A DNA stretch of 64,000 bases from Rotaria sp. Silwood1 (GCA_905250075.1 CAJNOP010000107.1:551-64550); one strand, 5' to 3'; positions 10,196 to 23,412 are shown, counted from the first letter of the stretch. Numbers and translations are program-made. The notes: generated from the sequence alone by a model not told the origin.

Positions 10196-12830
10196 TTATG
10201 TATGTATAGGTGTTATTGTATTTAGCTTTCCTATACGCATGAGTATTTCTTTGACTTGAGGAGTGACATAGACGAGCATAAGACTAAGAACGATCATACC
10301 AGTGACTAAAACTACATTCTGAACACGATAAAACAATGGTTTTCCTACATCAGTAAAAGGTAACATTAATTTCAATACGACAGAAGGAATAACCATCAAT
10401 GTTAATATGCATACGACAAGTGCAATCCGTCGTGCTACGGTCACATCACGTTTAGCTCGTACTGAAGCAACCATAGATGGCCGGTGTATAAATCGCACCA
10501 GCTGTATATAAATAATATTGATGACAATAATTGGTATACCATAAATAATCATATTAGACCAAAGAAATCCACGAATACTATGAATAGCTACCAAGCAGAT
10601 ATTTTCCATACGTATAAATTGTATATCATGCCAAAAATGAATCGGTAGCATAAAAAGAAATGAAATGAGCCACAACATAGGAATAATCACAGTATAAGTA
10701 CGAGCATGCTGTAACCATACATAAGAAGGACAGACCACACGAAAGAAACGAAAGATAGCCTATAAATTAAGATATGTATTTGAAATTTAGAATGTCAATA
10801 AAATGCAATTATCAGGTTGGAATTACTCTATAAATCTGTTTGTGATACGAATAATTTGTAGGACTTTCTCAAATTGCATTTTAGTTTACCATCTTCTAAT
10901 ATCTAATTAAGCAATGAAGTTTTATATTTTCATGACAAGAATTTTACAATGAGAAGTATGAAATAATATTATGACAGATAACAAGTCATTACTTTTACAT
11001 CTTTGGCTCTGTCCATGAACTGTATACATACTGTCGATGTACATAGACAAAAATAGAGTGGATTATATCCTCCACTTTTCGAATGTGTGCGCTTAAATTT
11101 TTTATTTAACTGTCTGGAATATAAAAATAATTTCTTTTCTGAAGATCGTTAAGGAAAGTATAAGACTTAGCAGTCTGCGGAAGCTTTTTTCCCTGCGACA
11201 AACTATTCTTGATTTTATATTAGTTCGTGATGTTTACCAAAGTTATTGCTTGACATGAGATTAGATTTCAAATAGGACAGCATTATGTGTAAGAAAAAAG
11301 TAGGAAGTAAAATAGAAACTCTGAAAGTTGGAAAGGTACAGATTCCCAATTTATTTTTCATTTTACAAATTCTTTTTTTCTGAAAAAACCTGTTCTTGCT
11401 CAGAAAAATGATTATTTTCTCGGCGTGAAGACAAGAGCGCACGCACAGTCCTACTCCTCGCATTTCCACATCTCGACCTGTTTTTGGTCATTTGACTTGC
11501 TGACTGTGTCTGAGAAAAAAATTTCGCTCTTCTACTTTTGAAAATTATTGATGATAAGGAGTGGTGAAAATGTTGTCGATTAAATAATATTTTGTTCAAT
11601 AAAAATTAAATAGTAGATCTTGTCGTCTACAATATTCAATCATATTTGTTTAACAAAGACCAATAAAAACGTTGATTTGCCGTAAAAAAGCGAAAAGAAA
11701 ATATGTTGAAATCAGAAAACATTGTCTTTAGGCGTCTACAGTTTACCACGTCTTTTCTTATAATGATGTCGGCTTATATCTGTAATTGACAATCATCGTG
11801 ATCAGTAATATCTGATAGAGATAGACTAAAAATGTTGCATAAAACTGCTATACAACTTAGAGTTGATTATCATGAGTGCGGGTGCTTGATGTTCAACGAA
11901 TATAGGTTAGTCATCATCACCAGTTATCTCATTTATTAATTCACAAAAAGAAGGTCTTTGCTCTTATCAAGTGATTACACATTTAAATTGAATGGATGTT
12001 CAACAAAAATTGCTACAAATTGGAACTATCAATTGATTAAAATGACTGATGACCACAATCTTACTGTAGGTATAGCAAAAATTGAACTATGTGAATTTTG
12101 TAAGAGAAGTTTCTTCTTCATTTGTATATAATCTCTGTTCGAATATCAGTATGATAACATACAATAAAGAATGTGTTCTGACGAATACTTTAAGGCCTTT
12201 CTAGGATCAACCATAATACTGATTTAGACTTTCATTATACACAACAGTAAAAAATAAGACTATAATAATAAGAGATAAATGCAAGAAACAACAAGCGTTA
12301 TTTAAAGAACAGAATGAGACTGCGAAGGTTTTAATATTCATCAGCAGAAATTTTTCATCATTAAAATGACATATATATCATTACAAATAGATGAAGAAAA
12401 TATATTAAACAGATGTGCGTTAAAAAACTCATTCAAAAAATAAATAAAGAATTCTTTGCTTGATACATATTTGAAGTCTATCAAACTTTATTAGAAATCT
12501 TACCTGTAATGCAAAAGTATTGAAAATGACAGCCATGAAAGCATAAACTGTATATCCTTTAATACGACAACTAAATGTTTCCATACCAATGTACAAATTA
12601 TAATCACCTCGAACCATATCAACATTACTTGATATGGCTACAATTGCAATGGCCAATAATGCTAAATAATTATTAGCAACTAAAATTAAAACTACATCAT
12701 GATGACGTATAATTGATGGTAAGAGTGCACTAATAATGACTGTGCATATGAGACCCATAAATATAGCTCCAATGAGTGAAATAAAATTGAGAGTTATAGC
12801 TGCTGTTGATATTATTGTTATATTCGACAT
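10196..12830 (-). CDS. rhodopsin-like (7TM) G-protein-coupled receptor, 2 exons
   Basis: Plasma-membrane receptor of the class A fold; the ligand cannot be inferred. Exon 1 (12830-12504, 109 codons, start MSNITIIST) ends in CAG at a GTAAGA donor. Exon 2 (10759-10196) follows a TATAG acceptor, phase 0, giving about 296 aa. TM1 is about 12-36 and TM2 about 44-68 (NNYLALLA). The Cys before TM3 is in FSCRIKG. The TM3 end reads FRFFRVVCP, in place of canonical DRY. TM4-TM7 are in exon 2, with TM7 LMLVYVTPQVKEIL, in place of NPxxY. The intron is unusually long (1,744 bp). It is the intact member of a local duplication whose other copy is at 3814-5159. The short length and degenerate motifs suggest a lineage-specific chemosensory-type receptor (inference). 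Confidence 0.88.
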
Positions 12831-15458
12831 ATTTGTTTATCATTTATAAATAATACATCATTTCACTGTAGATTTTATCTATTGGCGAAAAGAAAATGAA
12901 ATGTCATTACTCGAACAATATTAAAATAGATACACATTTCAAAAAAAATAAAAAGAAATGATATCTCTATACTGTAAAAACATTGTAAAAGTATTCGAGC
13001 TACGGTTACAACAATAGAGACTATAGATGGAAATTAATTTTCAGACCTTATATAAAATATTTAAAATAATAACATATTCTAAATAGGAGAAGAAAAAGAT
13101 ATGCTTGAAACCGGCAAAAAGAACATTAGCTTTTCTAGTTTAGGTATTTAATAACAGCTGAAGTCAATGAATAAAAGAGAACTATATTGAATTACAGAAT
13201 ATTTTGATGATTGTCATCAGTAAGGATGTTCTTTCTAGAGATAGATGAACATTTAATTTACTACTAAAAATCTAGCATTATATTTCTAAATCTTGTGTAA
13301 GATAAAACTAAGCATATAATATAAATAGATTAATTCTTAGAAGAACTCGCAATATTGATACCAACACTAAAACAACTACCGTTTGAAAGTCAAAAAAATG
13401 ACAAGAAAATAATATTGTCAAACTATACTTAAATACGTTCAAATTATTATTTCTCGTCTCAGAGAACTCACAATTAATGTAGATGGGAAAAAAAAAACAA
13501 CAGCATTATAAGAATTTGAAGCATTACAACGTCATTCTATCTCTTCTTTAAGAACGATAGAAGTTTTAAAGAGCTCAATTTGCATAATTAATTTCTGATA
13601 TTGTTAGTGAACAATTAGGGCTAAGAAACAATAAAGCAGAGTTTAATTTGATGTATGAGTACTCAGATTAATTTCGAATGTTTTGTAAATTAAATACTAC
13701 CTACTTCAGATTTATAATGAAACATAATCTAAAACAAGTGATGAAATATATGAGTCAATATTTAAATCCTCTTCATCCTTTTTCCTCATACACTTGAGAA
13801 TAGGCTCTACTCTGAAATCATCAGAGATCGTACTTGAATAGTATCTTTATAATACATCGACTACTTTCTTATTCCATTTCTGGAGGATTAAGTAAACCAT
13901 GTTAAAAAAATATGTCATAGAATAGATAGAAAAAAAAACAATCTCTCTATGATTCGCAAGAGAAGCTACATCATGTTTCTCATTTTAATCTCGTGAAGAT
14001 TATAATAACAGCTTTCTTTATAGTATATAATTGCTTTTCGCATCACTTTTTTTTTATACTAATCTGTCGTAAACAAATATCCTCGAATACAGTATTATAA
14101 GAAAGTCTCTTAACTACTGTTGTTGGATTATTTCGTTAGTTAACTATTGACCACCCAAACGAAAAATGAAGCAATATGAATCCTTGTCTTGGAAATACAA
14201 AGGATGTTAGATCACAATAAATCCAGTTGAAAATTTAATTTTTCAGCTGGATAAGGAATATTTTCGTTTCCGTATTCAAGCACATATTACACATGATAGA
14301 AAAAGAAATTTCGTTTACCATAAACAATATTTTGTCTATGGCAATTAAGTTAAACATTCCAAATATTTAGTTTTGTGAAAATTTGAATATGAATCAAACA
14401 TGGTTTAGTCTGCAATTGATATGTCATATGGCAAGAGTGAAAGAGTTCGTTGTGTTATTCATGATGGTCTTTATCGCAAGATTGATGAAATAAAAGTAGA
14501 ACGGTATATTCAAATTCGATTGAAAACTAAAAATGTTAAAAGACAATATATGAATATGATTATCATACGAATGCATTTTTATTTGCAACGCAAACACTGT
14601 CGAACTCATATTTACCCATGTCATCTTTTTCTTTTAATGAAAATAAGTAATAGCAAACATATTCATAGCATTGAAAGTGTATCAGTCACCATAAAAAAAG
14701 AATCTTTTTTTTAGATATTTTCTTATTATTTAGCTGAGTTATTGATACAGTTATTCATCCTATAGTCTGTCTTCTCTTACAGACATATATTATAAGATCT
14801 ATCAAGTAGTCTACATTTTATTGAGTCTTTTTTTTTTTATTACATTTAAATTCATTCCGATCAAGGTCTTAAGAATATTCTTCAAACTTTTGAAAAAATT
14901 GTACATCGATTAAGATTTTCTCAATTCAATATAAACCATTAATATGCAATAATAGCTTGATTTTTCAATGTATCTTCTTCAGATATACACGAAAAAAAAA
15001 GTATTCATTCAAATCTTGTGATTAATCATTCTAATTTTTATTCTAGATTTGATTTAACAGTTTATCTATTATATAAATATTAATTTATATAAAATAAATT
15101 CTATATATTGTATTGAAGAAGTAAGACAGAGGGAGTTAGAAGGTAGAGATAAAGAACCATTAATTGACTATGATTAACTGTCGATTAACCTAACTTACCC
15201 ATCAGTTGATTGTGGTTATCTGCGGTTAACGAATGATTTTTTTTTTTATCGGTCTAAACAACATACGTAGTATACAATGAGTCAGTTTTTTTCTCATATG
15301 ATTTTATTTAATTGATGACATCATCCCAGTATATTCAGTAGATTTGATTATAAAACAAAGAAATTTTTTTTTTCAACATTCTCACTGTCATATTTATTAT
15401 TATTTTTTTTTTTCAACGATAATTAAACAAAAATATATAGATGTTAATAAATACAAAA
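12831..15458. other. non-coding; 5' flank of GPCR and right duplication copy
   Basis: Up to about 14470 this is the second copy of the duplicated segment. An open frame at 14421-14714 shows no domain and is not called. 14715-15458 is AT-rich with homopolymer T runs and an interrupted TAACTG/GATTAAC-rich stretch near 15170-15235; nothing functional is recognised. Confidence 0.5.
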
Positions 15459-18400
15459 TTACAAATCTTGTAACATAGCCATACGTTTTGATGCTGTACC
15501 CGAACTTGCTTTTTGTATAGTTGAATATTTATTATCTCCAACAGCTAAATTTTGTTCATAGGCTTTATCTAAAAATGTTTGTCGTTCTTCAATTTTTTTT
15601 GATTGTATAACATTTTTTAAATCTTTTAATTGTAATGCTAATTGTGCTTGTTTAGATTGTTTTTCCATTAAAAGAGCTCTAAAAAAATAATTAATTTAGA
15701 AGAATTTCAGTACTTTTTTTCTTATGTAAACAAACCGTTCGTCAGTTTGATTTGAGTCTTGATTTCTAAGAATTGGTCGATACTATAGTAAAAAAAAAAA
15801 AAGAAACAAAAATTGAATTAATTTTGTTTTTGTTATTGAAAAAAAATTTCTATAATTTTACTGGTGGTGGAGATAATGCTCTTGGTGATGATGATGATTG
15901 TACGAGATTTTGTTGTGCTTGTGCTGCAGCATTTGTAACAGCAATAGATTGATTAAGTTGTGTAATTGAAAGTAATTTTTCTCGTGCAGCTGCTTCAGCT
16001 ACACGCCATTTTGCAACTTCAATTTTTAATTCTTCTGCTTCTTTACGACTATAAATAAATTTAATAAAAAAAAAAAAAAAAAAAATTTTTAATTTTTTAT
16101 TTTTTAATTATTATTTATGTTAGTTCCCATTTCCTTTTATGTTAACTAACTGACCGTTGTTCAATAGTTGATGAAAGAAGAGAAACTTCGCCACAACGAC
16201 ATGAATAATAAGCAGTATTACTGTTTTTTTATTTTTATTTTTTTTTTTGTTTATTTAGATAATTTTAAAATAAAAATTAAAACTTACCTTTTTACAGAAT
16301 CATTTACTAATGTAGAAATAATTTGTTCACATTCACTAATTTGTCGAGCATAAAGTCGTTTTTCTTCTTCGTTCTATAAATACCACAAATAAAAAAACAA
16401 ATCGTGTTTTTGTTTTCTTTTTTAGTAGATATTTAAAAAGAAAATCAATGACAAACATACTCGACTAATTTCATATTTACATCGTTCAAGTTGGGATTCA
16501 ATTTCTAATGCTTTTTCAGCTTGTAATCGAGCTTCTTCACTACTTATATGTGCTTTACGTGCTAATAATTCAGCAGCTTCTTGATATTTAAGCTAACAAA
16601 AAAACAAAACAAAACAAGAATATATTTTAAATAATAAATTTTTTCATTAATATACCAATGTATCATGTATATCTTTCATTTGTTGTTGATATTCATTATA
16701 TTTATGTTCGATTTCATCACGTTCTTTTTCAGCTTGTAAACGTAATTGACGTTCTCGTGCAAATATACGATGTTTTTCCTAAATCAACATATACATAAAT
16801 TAATGTCGCAATTTTTTGAAAAATTCATTTTCTATAAGAAAAACTTACACTGCAATTTTATGCAAAAAATTCTCCTAATGATAATGATTTTTTTCTCATG
16901 TCAAAGGTACTGAGAGCATTGATCATGGGTCTTTAACATTATGCAATACGCTTAATTTTCGATCACATTAGTTGAAGAGAAAAATTTGTTTTTTTTTTTC
17001 GAAATCAATTTTTACACGAAAAACAAAAACGTCTGAAGTCACCTTTGTTCTGATAGGGAATGGACAAGGTACTTTTGTCTAAACATTCATTCTTTGATTG
17101 AATGTAAGATTTCTATTGATTAGTTTTATGAGATAGTTGAAAAACAAATACAACAAAAGAATCATAAGGTCAAAGGTTGAAAGTAATCAGAAATGATTCG
17201 ATTGAAAGTGTGATATCTTCCATATCAACAAAATTTTTTATGTTTTGTCTAGGGGGTAGTCATTGGTTTTAGAAATAATTCAACCAAGAAGATCGATGCA
17301 TACTTTAAAAGATTATGTAACTGAATAGAACAAAGAAAAAGTATTGCCTTCAAAAGAAAATCCAATATGTTATGCACTTTAGTAGTTCAAGTAAATAAAT
17401 GAAAAACAACTTGAAATGTTTGCTTTCTTCTTCCTTTTTTTTTTTTTTACTAAAAATTGCAAGTAAACTTCGATTAGTTATAAGAACATCAAATATTTCA
17501 AACAAGCAACTGCATTAGGATTCTATTTTTATCCTAAAAAAGAAAAAAAAGACCTTGTTCATGAACAAAAATATTTTAACCACAACTATAAATCTTTGTT
17601 GAATGTTTGTTTTCTTACTTTTTGTTGTTGTTCTTCAAAATATCTCATTTGTTGTATTTCAATTGATTGTTCTCGTCGACGTCTCATATATAATTCATGA
17701 TTACCAGTTGCTAAATCAAGTATCTAAATGATGAAAAATATTCAAAAACAAAAAAAAAAACTTTTTGTTTTTTATTCATCTACCTCTTTGCTTACAGATG
17801 ATTTAGCAGAATAAAATGCAAATGTTGCATTTTTTTCACCGGTCATATTTAATATAACCTTTACAAAAAAAAAAAAACAAAAATTTAAAAGAAAAACTTA
17901 TTATTATTTGAATACTTTTTTATCATGAGCTGTAACTGATTTAATATCCGACCATGAAAAGAAAACTTCTGGTCTTAATTTATTTTTTTTATAAAAACGA
18001 ATTCCTAATGAATCAATACCAAGCCAAAGTTCAGCTGCAATAGATGATTGATCAGATTGTTGTTGTTGTTGTTGTTGTGATGATAGATTTGATTTATTTC
18101 CACCTTGCATTTTAGATATTTCAAAAAATGATAAACCAAACATATCTAAATCTTGTGCATGTTTTAAATAAGCCATTTCAGATTCTTCTCGTGTTAATGA
18201 TGTATGTGTACGCCATAATGCTATTATACGATCAAACCAATCCGAACGAGATAATTCAACTTTTTGAAAACAAGATAATGGTAATAAAGCTTCACTTTCT
18301 AAATTTAAAGGTTCTGATGATGAAGTTATTTGATCATAATCACCAAACTAAAAACGATTAAAAGAAAAAAAAAATTTTGTTTTGTATAATTTTATTGAAT

Positions 18401-19138
18401 AGAAAGTTGTTTTTTTGTTTTTTGTTATTACTTTTGCTTGAAGAGCAAGTGACGCAAGATGAGCAGCTGTATCAGGTGGACAATAAATATCCATATTAAG
18501 AATATCTTGTTTAACTTGAAGATAAAATAGATGTCGAGTTATATCTTGTATAAGTTCATTAGTGATTTCTTCAGGATAAAATTTCACAACAAAATATAAT
18601 TCTACAATATTCATAGATTGTTGACCACTACTAGCTGATGATAATGGAAGACTTAATGTTGATGTTGATGGTGATGTTGGTGGTGAACGAAGAAGATGAG
18701 GTTTAAAATTCTCTGTTGAATGTGGTGATTCAGGTCTTTTAGATGAGATTATATTTGATTGAATTTGTATTGGTTGAGAAAGTATCTTAAGATAAATAAT
18801 TATTTATAAATATAGAAATAATAAAAAAAAATAAAAATAAATAAACGTACTGTTCTATTCATTTGTAACCATGTCCATTCATTAGAGATTTTATCAAGAA
18901 ATTTTAGACCAAAATACCAATGTTCTCTTAGACCAATTGTTTGACAAACAAGAGAAAACAATGTATGTCCTTTTGCTGTTGCCTAAAAACAAAACCTTTT
19001 TTTTTTTTTTACTATTACACTTTGACGTCATTCAATATTATTGCTCACCTCAATAGTAAACTGTAATTCAGCATCCATAGTAAATACTTTACAACAATAT
19101 TCATCAGTTTTTTTCTTACTACTACTAAAGACAGGCAT
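15459..19138 (-). CDS. NF2: merlin/ERM-family FERM protein, 12 exons
   Basis: Membrane-cytoskeleton linker and, in merlin, a growth-control scaffold of the Hippo pathway. Exons by splice sites: 19138-19049, 18982-18851, 18785-18432, 18347-17916, 17858-17784, 17723-17619, 16778-16656, 16592-16461, 16373-16288, 16048-15862, 15782-15736, 15678-15459. All are GT-AG and the phases join cleanly to about 660 aa. FERM signatures are [81 protein letters not shown] and [12 protein letters not shown] long coiled coil follows ([11 protein letters not shown] onward). The C-terminus [12 protein letters not shown] resembles merlin more than ERM. Odd features: a Ser/Pro-rich insert of about 50 residues at the end of the F1 lobe and a poly-Gln insert in F3. 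Most introns are 50-77 bp; two exceed 200 bp, one of them 840 bp. Merlin rather than ezrin/radixin/moesin is the better guess, not certain. Confidence 0.9.
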
Positions 19139-19613
19139 TTTTAAACAAAAAAGGTACTGCTATCTGTACTCTTATATCTAAAAGAAGAGTAACAAAATCA
19201 ATTTATAGTGATTGTTATTGCATTTTTTTTTTCGTGTTAATATTGGTTGTTGTTTTGTTTTTGCTTCTATCTTTTAAGCTGATATTACCTGAATAATAAT
19301 TAATGATTTGAATTAGTTATATATATATATATATTTAGAAGAGCCTTCAGCTACAGTTTCTTATATATTTATAAATGTATATGTATATCCCGCTCTTATT
19401 TTTTTTTTTTTTTTTCTCATTGCCGAAAAAAACAGCAATGACAAGGGCGCGTGTTTGACATTATCGACAAGAAATACATAAAGAAGGAACAGAACCAATC
19501 GTTCTTTTTTTCTTCTTATTTTTTTTCCTGCTACGCAAGAAACCACATGCCATGCATACCTTTGTTCTCTCTATTTCTTTTGCTTTCTCTTTATTTTCTT
19601 ATGTCTTTCATAG
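19139..19613. promoter_or_regulatory. intergenic spacer upstream of merlin, downstream of ALKBH1
   Basis: This 475-bp spacer must hold the merlin promoter and the ALKBH1 3' end. A (TA)n run is at about 19317-19334 and long T runs are near 19218 and 19400. No specific factor site is claimed. Confidence 0.4.
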
Positions 19614-20569
19614 TTAAGTATAGACTTGTCGTAAATTGATATTGATGCGTTTATCATGTATATAACTCCAACAAACTTTATCATTATCATCAATATTCTT
19701 ATATAAAATATCATTTACGAATGGATCAGAAAGTATACGTGGAATAGCATGAAAACAAAGACGACTTGATCCTGTCATAATAATAATATCACCAGAACAA
19801 AGAAGCATAGGTGATGGTTGACATTGATTTTTTGTTTGACCACCAATAAGAAATATAGCTGAATTACCAAATGAAAATGATAGAAGAGGTTTTATTAATG
19901 CATCATATTCAGAATGATCTGTATGTGCACATAATGTTGAATTTAGATGATAATAATTAATAATAACAGTTTCAGCATGCATCATTGGACAATCTAAATA
20001 AATGATTCATTTTAACGATAATAAAATACATATATATATATATATTTTATTATACCTGTATTCGAAGAAATAACTTGTGCTATTGTTTGACATAATTGTG
20101 AAAGTTCATCAGGTATTTTTGTATGATCATCTAGTTTATAAATTTTATTTGTCCAATCATAATGATAACCAAGTGTAGCCCAACGTAGACGAGCTAAATT
20201 TTGATTATCACTATTATCACCAACACTTGTTCGAGTTTGTCGAGGATAATTATTTATACATCGATTAATCCATTGACGTTGTCCTTCTATTGTAAATGGA
20301 TTTGAAAGAAAATAGAGACCATCAGAAAATTTACATAAATAAAGAGACCATGTTGAAATAGGTTGTAAACCTAATGATGGATCTATATCAATTGAAATAT
20401 TTAATGGACAATGTTGAAAATATGTTGGATGAGTTTTTATTGAATATGCTTGAGTAAAACAATCATTATCAGAAAGACGTCGAAAATGTTTAAATACAGG
20501 TGTAAAAAGATCAAGATTTTCAGATGATGTGCTCATAATGACTTTATTATTATTAATTTCTTCTTCCAT
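19614..20569 (-). CDS. ALKBH1: ALKBH1-type Fe(II)/2-oxoglutarate dioxygenase, 2 exons
   Basis: AlkB-family oxidative demethylase of nucleic acids (tRNA/DNA in animals). Exon 1 is 20569-20056, with a 62-bp GT-AG intron, and exon 2 is 19993-19614; the total is 297 aa, close to the usual ALKBH1 size. The ALKBH1 hallmark LRWATLGYHYDW ends the N-terminal half. The iron ligands are H195 and D197 (CAHTDHSE) and H253 (LCFHAIPRI). The 2-oxoglutarate-binding RININLR (R287, N289, R293) is intact. The substrate-side motif NYYHLNSTL is present. It lies on the same strand as its neighbours, about 475 bp upstream of merlin. Start MEEEINNNK at 20569 is the first ATG; a second in-frame Met lies at residue 12. 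Confidence 0.93.
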
Positions 20570-21885
20570 TATTTTTCGTTTCTATACTGTTATTGTAAGT
20601 ACAATGAATCACAAAATGTGTAATTGGTTAAATCGAATAAACGAATTGAAGTTTGATTGACTGTGAAGAAAATGTTATATTAGAAAAAAATAAATGTAAA
20701 TCAATGGAGAATATTATTGTGCAAGAAATATTCTGAAAGATTGAATAATTTTTTGAATAGGACAAGTCTGCCCTCTATTGATATTATGAGCATGATCAAG
20801 CATTACAGGATTTCTTTTTTCTACATTACAACATCTATTTCTGGTCAATAGTAAAAGCTAATTGTTTGAAACTTTCATTATAGATACTAATTATTTATAT
20901 CTGCTTTATCTCGAGCTGAACTATTCAAAAAAATGAAATTTCTTTTTAGTCTAGCTGAATTATTCAGCATTTTATTACGAAACGAAGCGATATACAAATA
21001 ATGTTTCTATATAAAAATTCTTCAGAATTTTACAAGCGAAATTACATCGAATAAGAAACTAAAAATAGAGTTGATTACGAATTATTTATCCTTTCTTATC
21101 AAATATAGGTTTTGGTCGTCGTTATAAAGGAGAAATGTCAAGAATGTTGGTAAAAATAGAGTAATAAATTTTACGACTTGTCGCATGAGTATCAGTGAAC
21201 ACGTAAATGACTCACATATTTATCTTTGAGATTAGGCAAACAAGTATAAACGACTACATCATTATGGTTCTTCGTGGTGATTTTTAAAATCTTAGGGGAA
21301 AAAATGAAAATGAATGTTTTTAAAGCGATTCTTATTAATAAATTAATAGTAACTCAAGAAACTAGGCATCTTTTCTCGGCCACCACCAGTCTATAGGATT
21401 GTTTTTTTTTGCATTGGTCTCTATTTTAGTTATCGTTAATGTCTAAAACTATTGTTTCTTGAGCGATTACACATCTGCTTCCAGGCTTCTCCACCTCCCC
21501 AGTACGTACACAACACCACAATCCATGTCCATACCCACACTCTAACCTGTGTATAAACAGATCAGTTCTCATTTTTGTTTACTATAATACTATATGTTCA
21601 CTAGAATTACATTCTTTTACTAGAGAAATCGTGACGTTTGAGTGCCGATGTGAATAGTATTTAAATTTTGAACAAGACATTTTCTCATTATGATTGATCC
21701 ATATTTTTTTATTGTGTTTTCTGGTTATTTTTTTGTTAACAATCACAAACCATAGTCTAAAGATAGAGAGTTAGAATGATACATGATATAAACATTATGT
21801 ATACAGACAAAGAAGCAATCGAAAAAAAAAATAAACATGGATAAATTTAGTTAATTATTTATTCATCATATACACGAGTTTCTTT
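20570..21885. other. intergenic, ALKBH1 to hexokinase
   Basis: No gene recognised. A degenerate C-rich tract (about 21483-21548, CCACAATCCATGTCCATACCCACACTC) resembles one arm of the TGTGGG fold-back elements, with no G arm in front. Confidence 0.5.
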
Positions 21886-23412
21886 CTACGGAGAAGCATC
21901 AGCAACACAAGCAATCATAGCAGCACCTTTACCACTACCATCATCAGATAAAGTTAATGTAAATTGAAAATCTTTATTAACCAATGTTTCTATACAATCT
22001 TCTATATTATCTTTAAAATGTGGATGATATCGATAAAGTGATCCATCAATACCAATAGTAATATGAGGTTTTCCAATTCGATTAATCAATAGAGCTAAAC
22101 CAGCAGCAGCTAATCTAGCAGCTCGTTTTGAAACTTGTCGACATATATATTGAACAATAGCACAATCATCATATGTAGGATTTTCTATACCAATATTTTC
22201 AAGTACTCGACGTGTATTTGAAAATTGAATACCTTCATCTGTTTCAACTGTTGAAACAAATTTTGTATGAAAACCTCCATAATTATAAAGTGGTGTTGTA
22301 TAATCTCTATATGTATTACGATGACCAAGAAAAATTAATTCCTGTTGAATTAAATCAAGTATTATTAAACGAACAATTTCACCCATATACATTCCTGACA
22401 TCATTTTTTCAAAAATTTGTTTGCCAGGATTAATTGATGAAATATCAACTTCTTCATCATATTTTGTTCGGATAAAATTTAAACAACCATTATCACCAAA
22501 AGCACCCCATTCTGTATTAATAATAACTTGTTTTGGTTCATTATAATTACCATTCCATGTACCAACTTTATCTAAATTTTCAATATAACATGCATTTGTT
22601 CCAGTTCCTAATATGAGACCAATGGCTGTTGATGGATCTTTATAAGCACAAGACATTAATGTTCCAACTGTATCATTTACGAGAGCTACACATTTTGCAT
22701 TTATATGTTTTTCATGAATAGCATCTTGTAGAAGTTTTACAACATCTTCATTAACAACACCAGAACAATTAAAACCTTTTGTCCATGTTGTTAATCGTGC
22801 TGATGCAAGACCTTCTTGTTGACAAGGAAATGAAAATGTAAAACCTAATGGATAACATATTCCAGTATTTAATAAATGTTCTTTTTCCATAAATTCATGT
22901 AAACATTCAGCTAAATGATGAAATAAATGTTTTCCATCACCAATCATAATTGATTGGGGAATAATAAAAATTCTAGACGTTAAATCTATTGTTGAATCTC
23001 CATGTAAATCAATTAGAAGTACACGAAAATTTGTTCCACCTAAATCAAGTGCAAGTACTTGACCAGTTTCTTTTCCATTTGGAATATTTTGTACATATGA
23101 TGGAAACATTTTTACTGTTGCATGTTGATGTGTTGATAGTGAAAGACCAGCATTCATTTCTTCTTCTAACATCTGCATTATATCTATGAGTTGATCATCA
23201 CTTATTTCTAATGAATCGACAACTTTCTTGATTTGTTCATTCATTTCTGGATTTAGATGTTTTCTAGTTTGGTGCTTTTCTGGTGCACCTACACGATATC
23301 CAGCATAAGCAGCAGCTCCAAGAATACATGTTGTTGCAAGTCCATATGCAGTTTTCCATATCATAGATTGAATTAAATCATCTTGGAATATTTGAACAAA
23401 CTGTAATGACAT
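21886..23412 (-). CDS. HK: hexokinase, single exon, with N-terminal hydrophobic anchor
   Basis: ATP-dependent phosphorylation of glucose and related hexoses, the first step of glycolysis. It has 508 aa, the length of a single hexokinase unit. Motifs: phosphate-1 LALDLGGTNFRV (about 120-131), sugar-binding LGFTFSFPC (about 189-197), catalytic Asp247 in NDTVGTL, connect/phosphate-2 GLILGTGTNACY, TEWGAFGD (about 300-307), adenosine motif GIDGSLY, and SDDGSGKGAAM near the C-terminus. All key residues look intact. Residues about 17-40 (WKTAYGLATTCILGAAAYAGY) form a hydrophobic segment not found in yeast-type hexokinases; it could tether the enzyme to the mitochondrial outer membrane or another membrane (inference). 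The whole gene is uninterrupted, unlike the many-exon merlin beside it. Confidence 0.96.
   Translation of the reverse strand: MSLQFVQIFQDDLIQSMIWKTAYGLATTCILGAAAYAGYRVGAPEKHQTRKHLNPEMNEQIKKVVDSLEISDDQLIDIMQMLEEEMNAGLSLSTHQHATVKMFPSYVQNIPNGKETGQVLALDLGGTNFRVLLIDLHGDSTIDLTSRIFIIPQSIMIGDGKHLFHHLAECLHEFMEKEHLLNTGICYPLGFTFSFPCQQEGLASARLTTWTKGFNCSGVVNEDVVKLLQDAIHEKHINAKCVALVNDTVGTLMSCAYKDPSTAIGLILGTGTNACYIENLDKVGTWNGNYNEPKQVIINTEWGAFGDNGCLNFIRTKYDEEVDISSINPGKQIFEKMMSGMYMGEIVRLIILDLIQQELIFLGHRNTYRDYTTPLYNYGGFHTKFVSTVETDEGIQFSNTRRVLENIGIENPTYDDCAIVQYICRQVSKRAARLAAAGLALLINRIGKPHITIGIDGSLYRYHPHFKDNIEDCIETLVNKDFQFTLTLSDDGSGKGAAMIACVADASP

Noticed and set aside
11215-11599. Two overlapping minus-strand ORFs inside the GPCR intron
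   Set aside because: Overlapping frames without domain content in intron sequence.
14421-14714. 97-codon ORF in the GPCR flank
   Set aside because: The homologous segment in the left duplication copy near 7090 is not open in the same way, and no domain is visible.
15851-15862. Merlin ending at PPPVKL followed by TAG in the long exon 10 frame
   Set aside because: A GTAAAA donor inside that stretch joins in phase to a 47-bp exon and then to the last exon, giving the merlin-like C-terminus.
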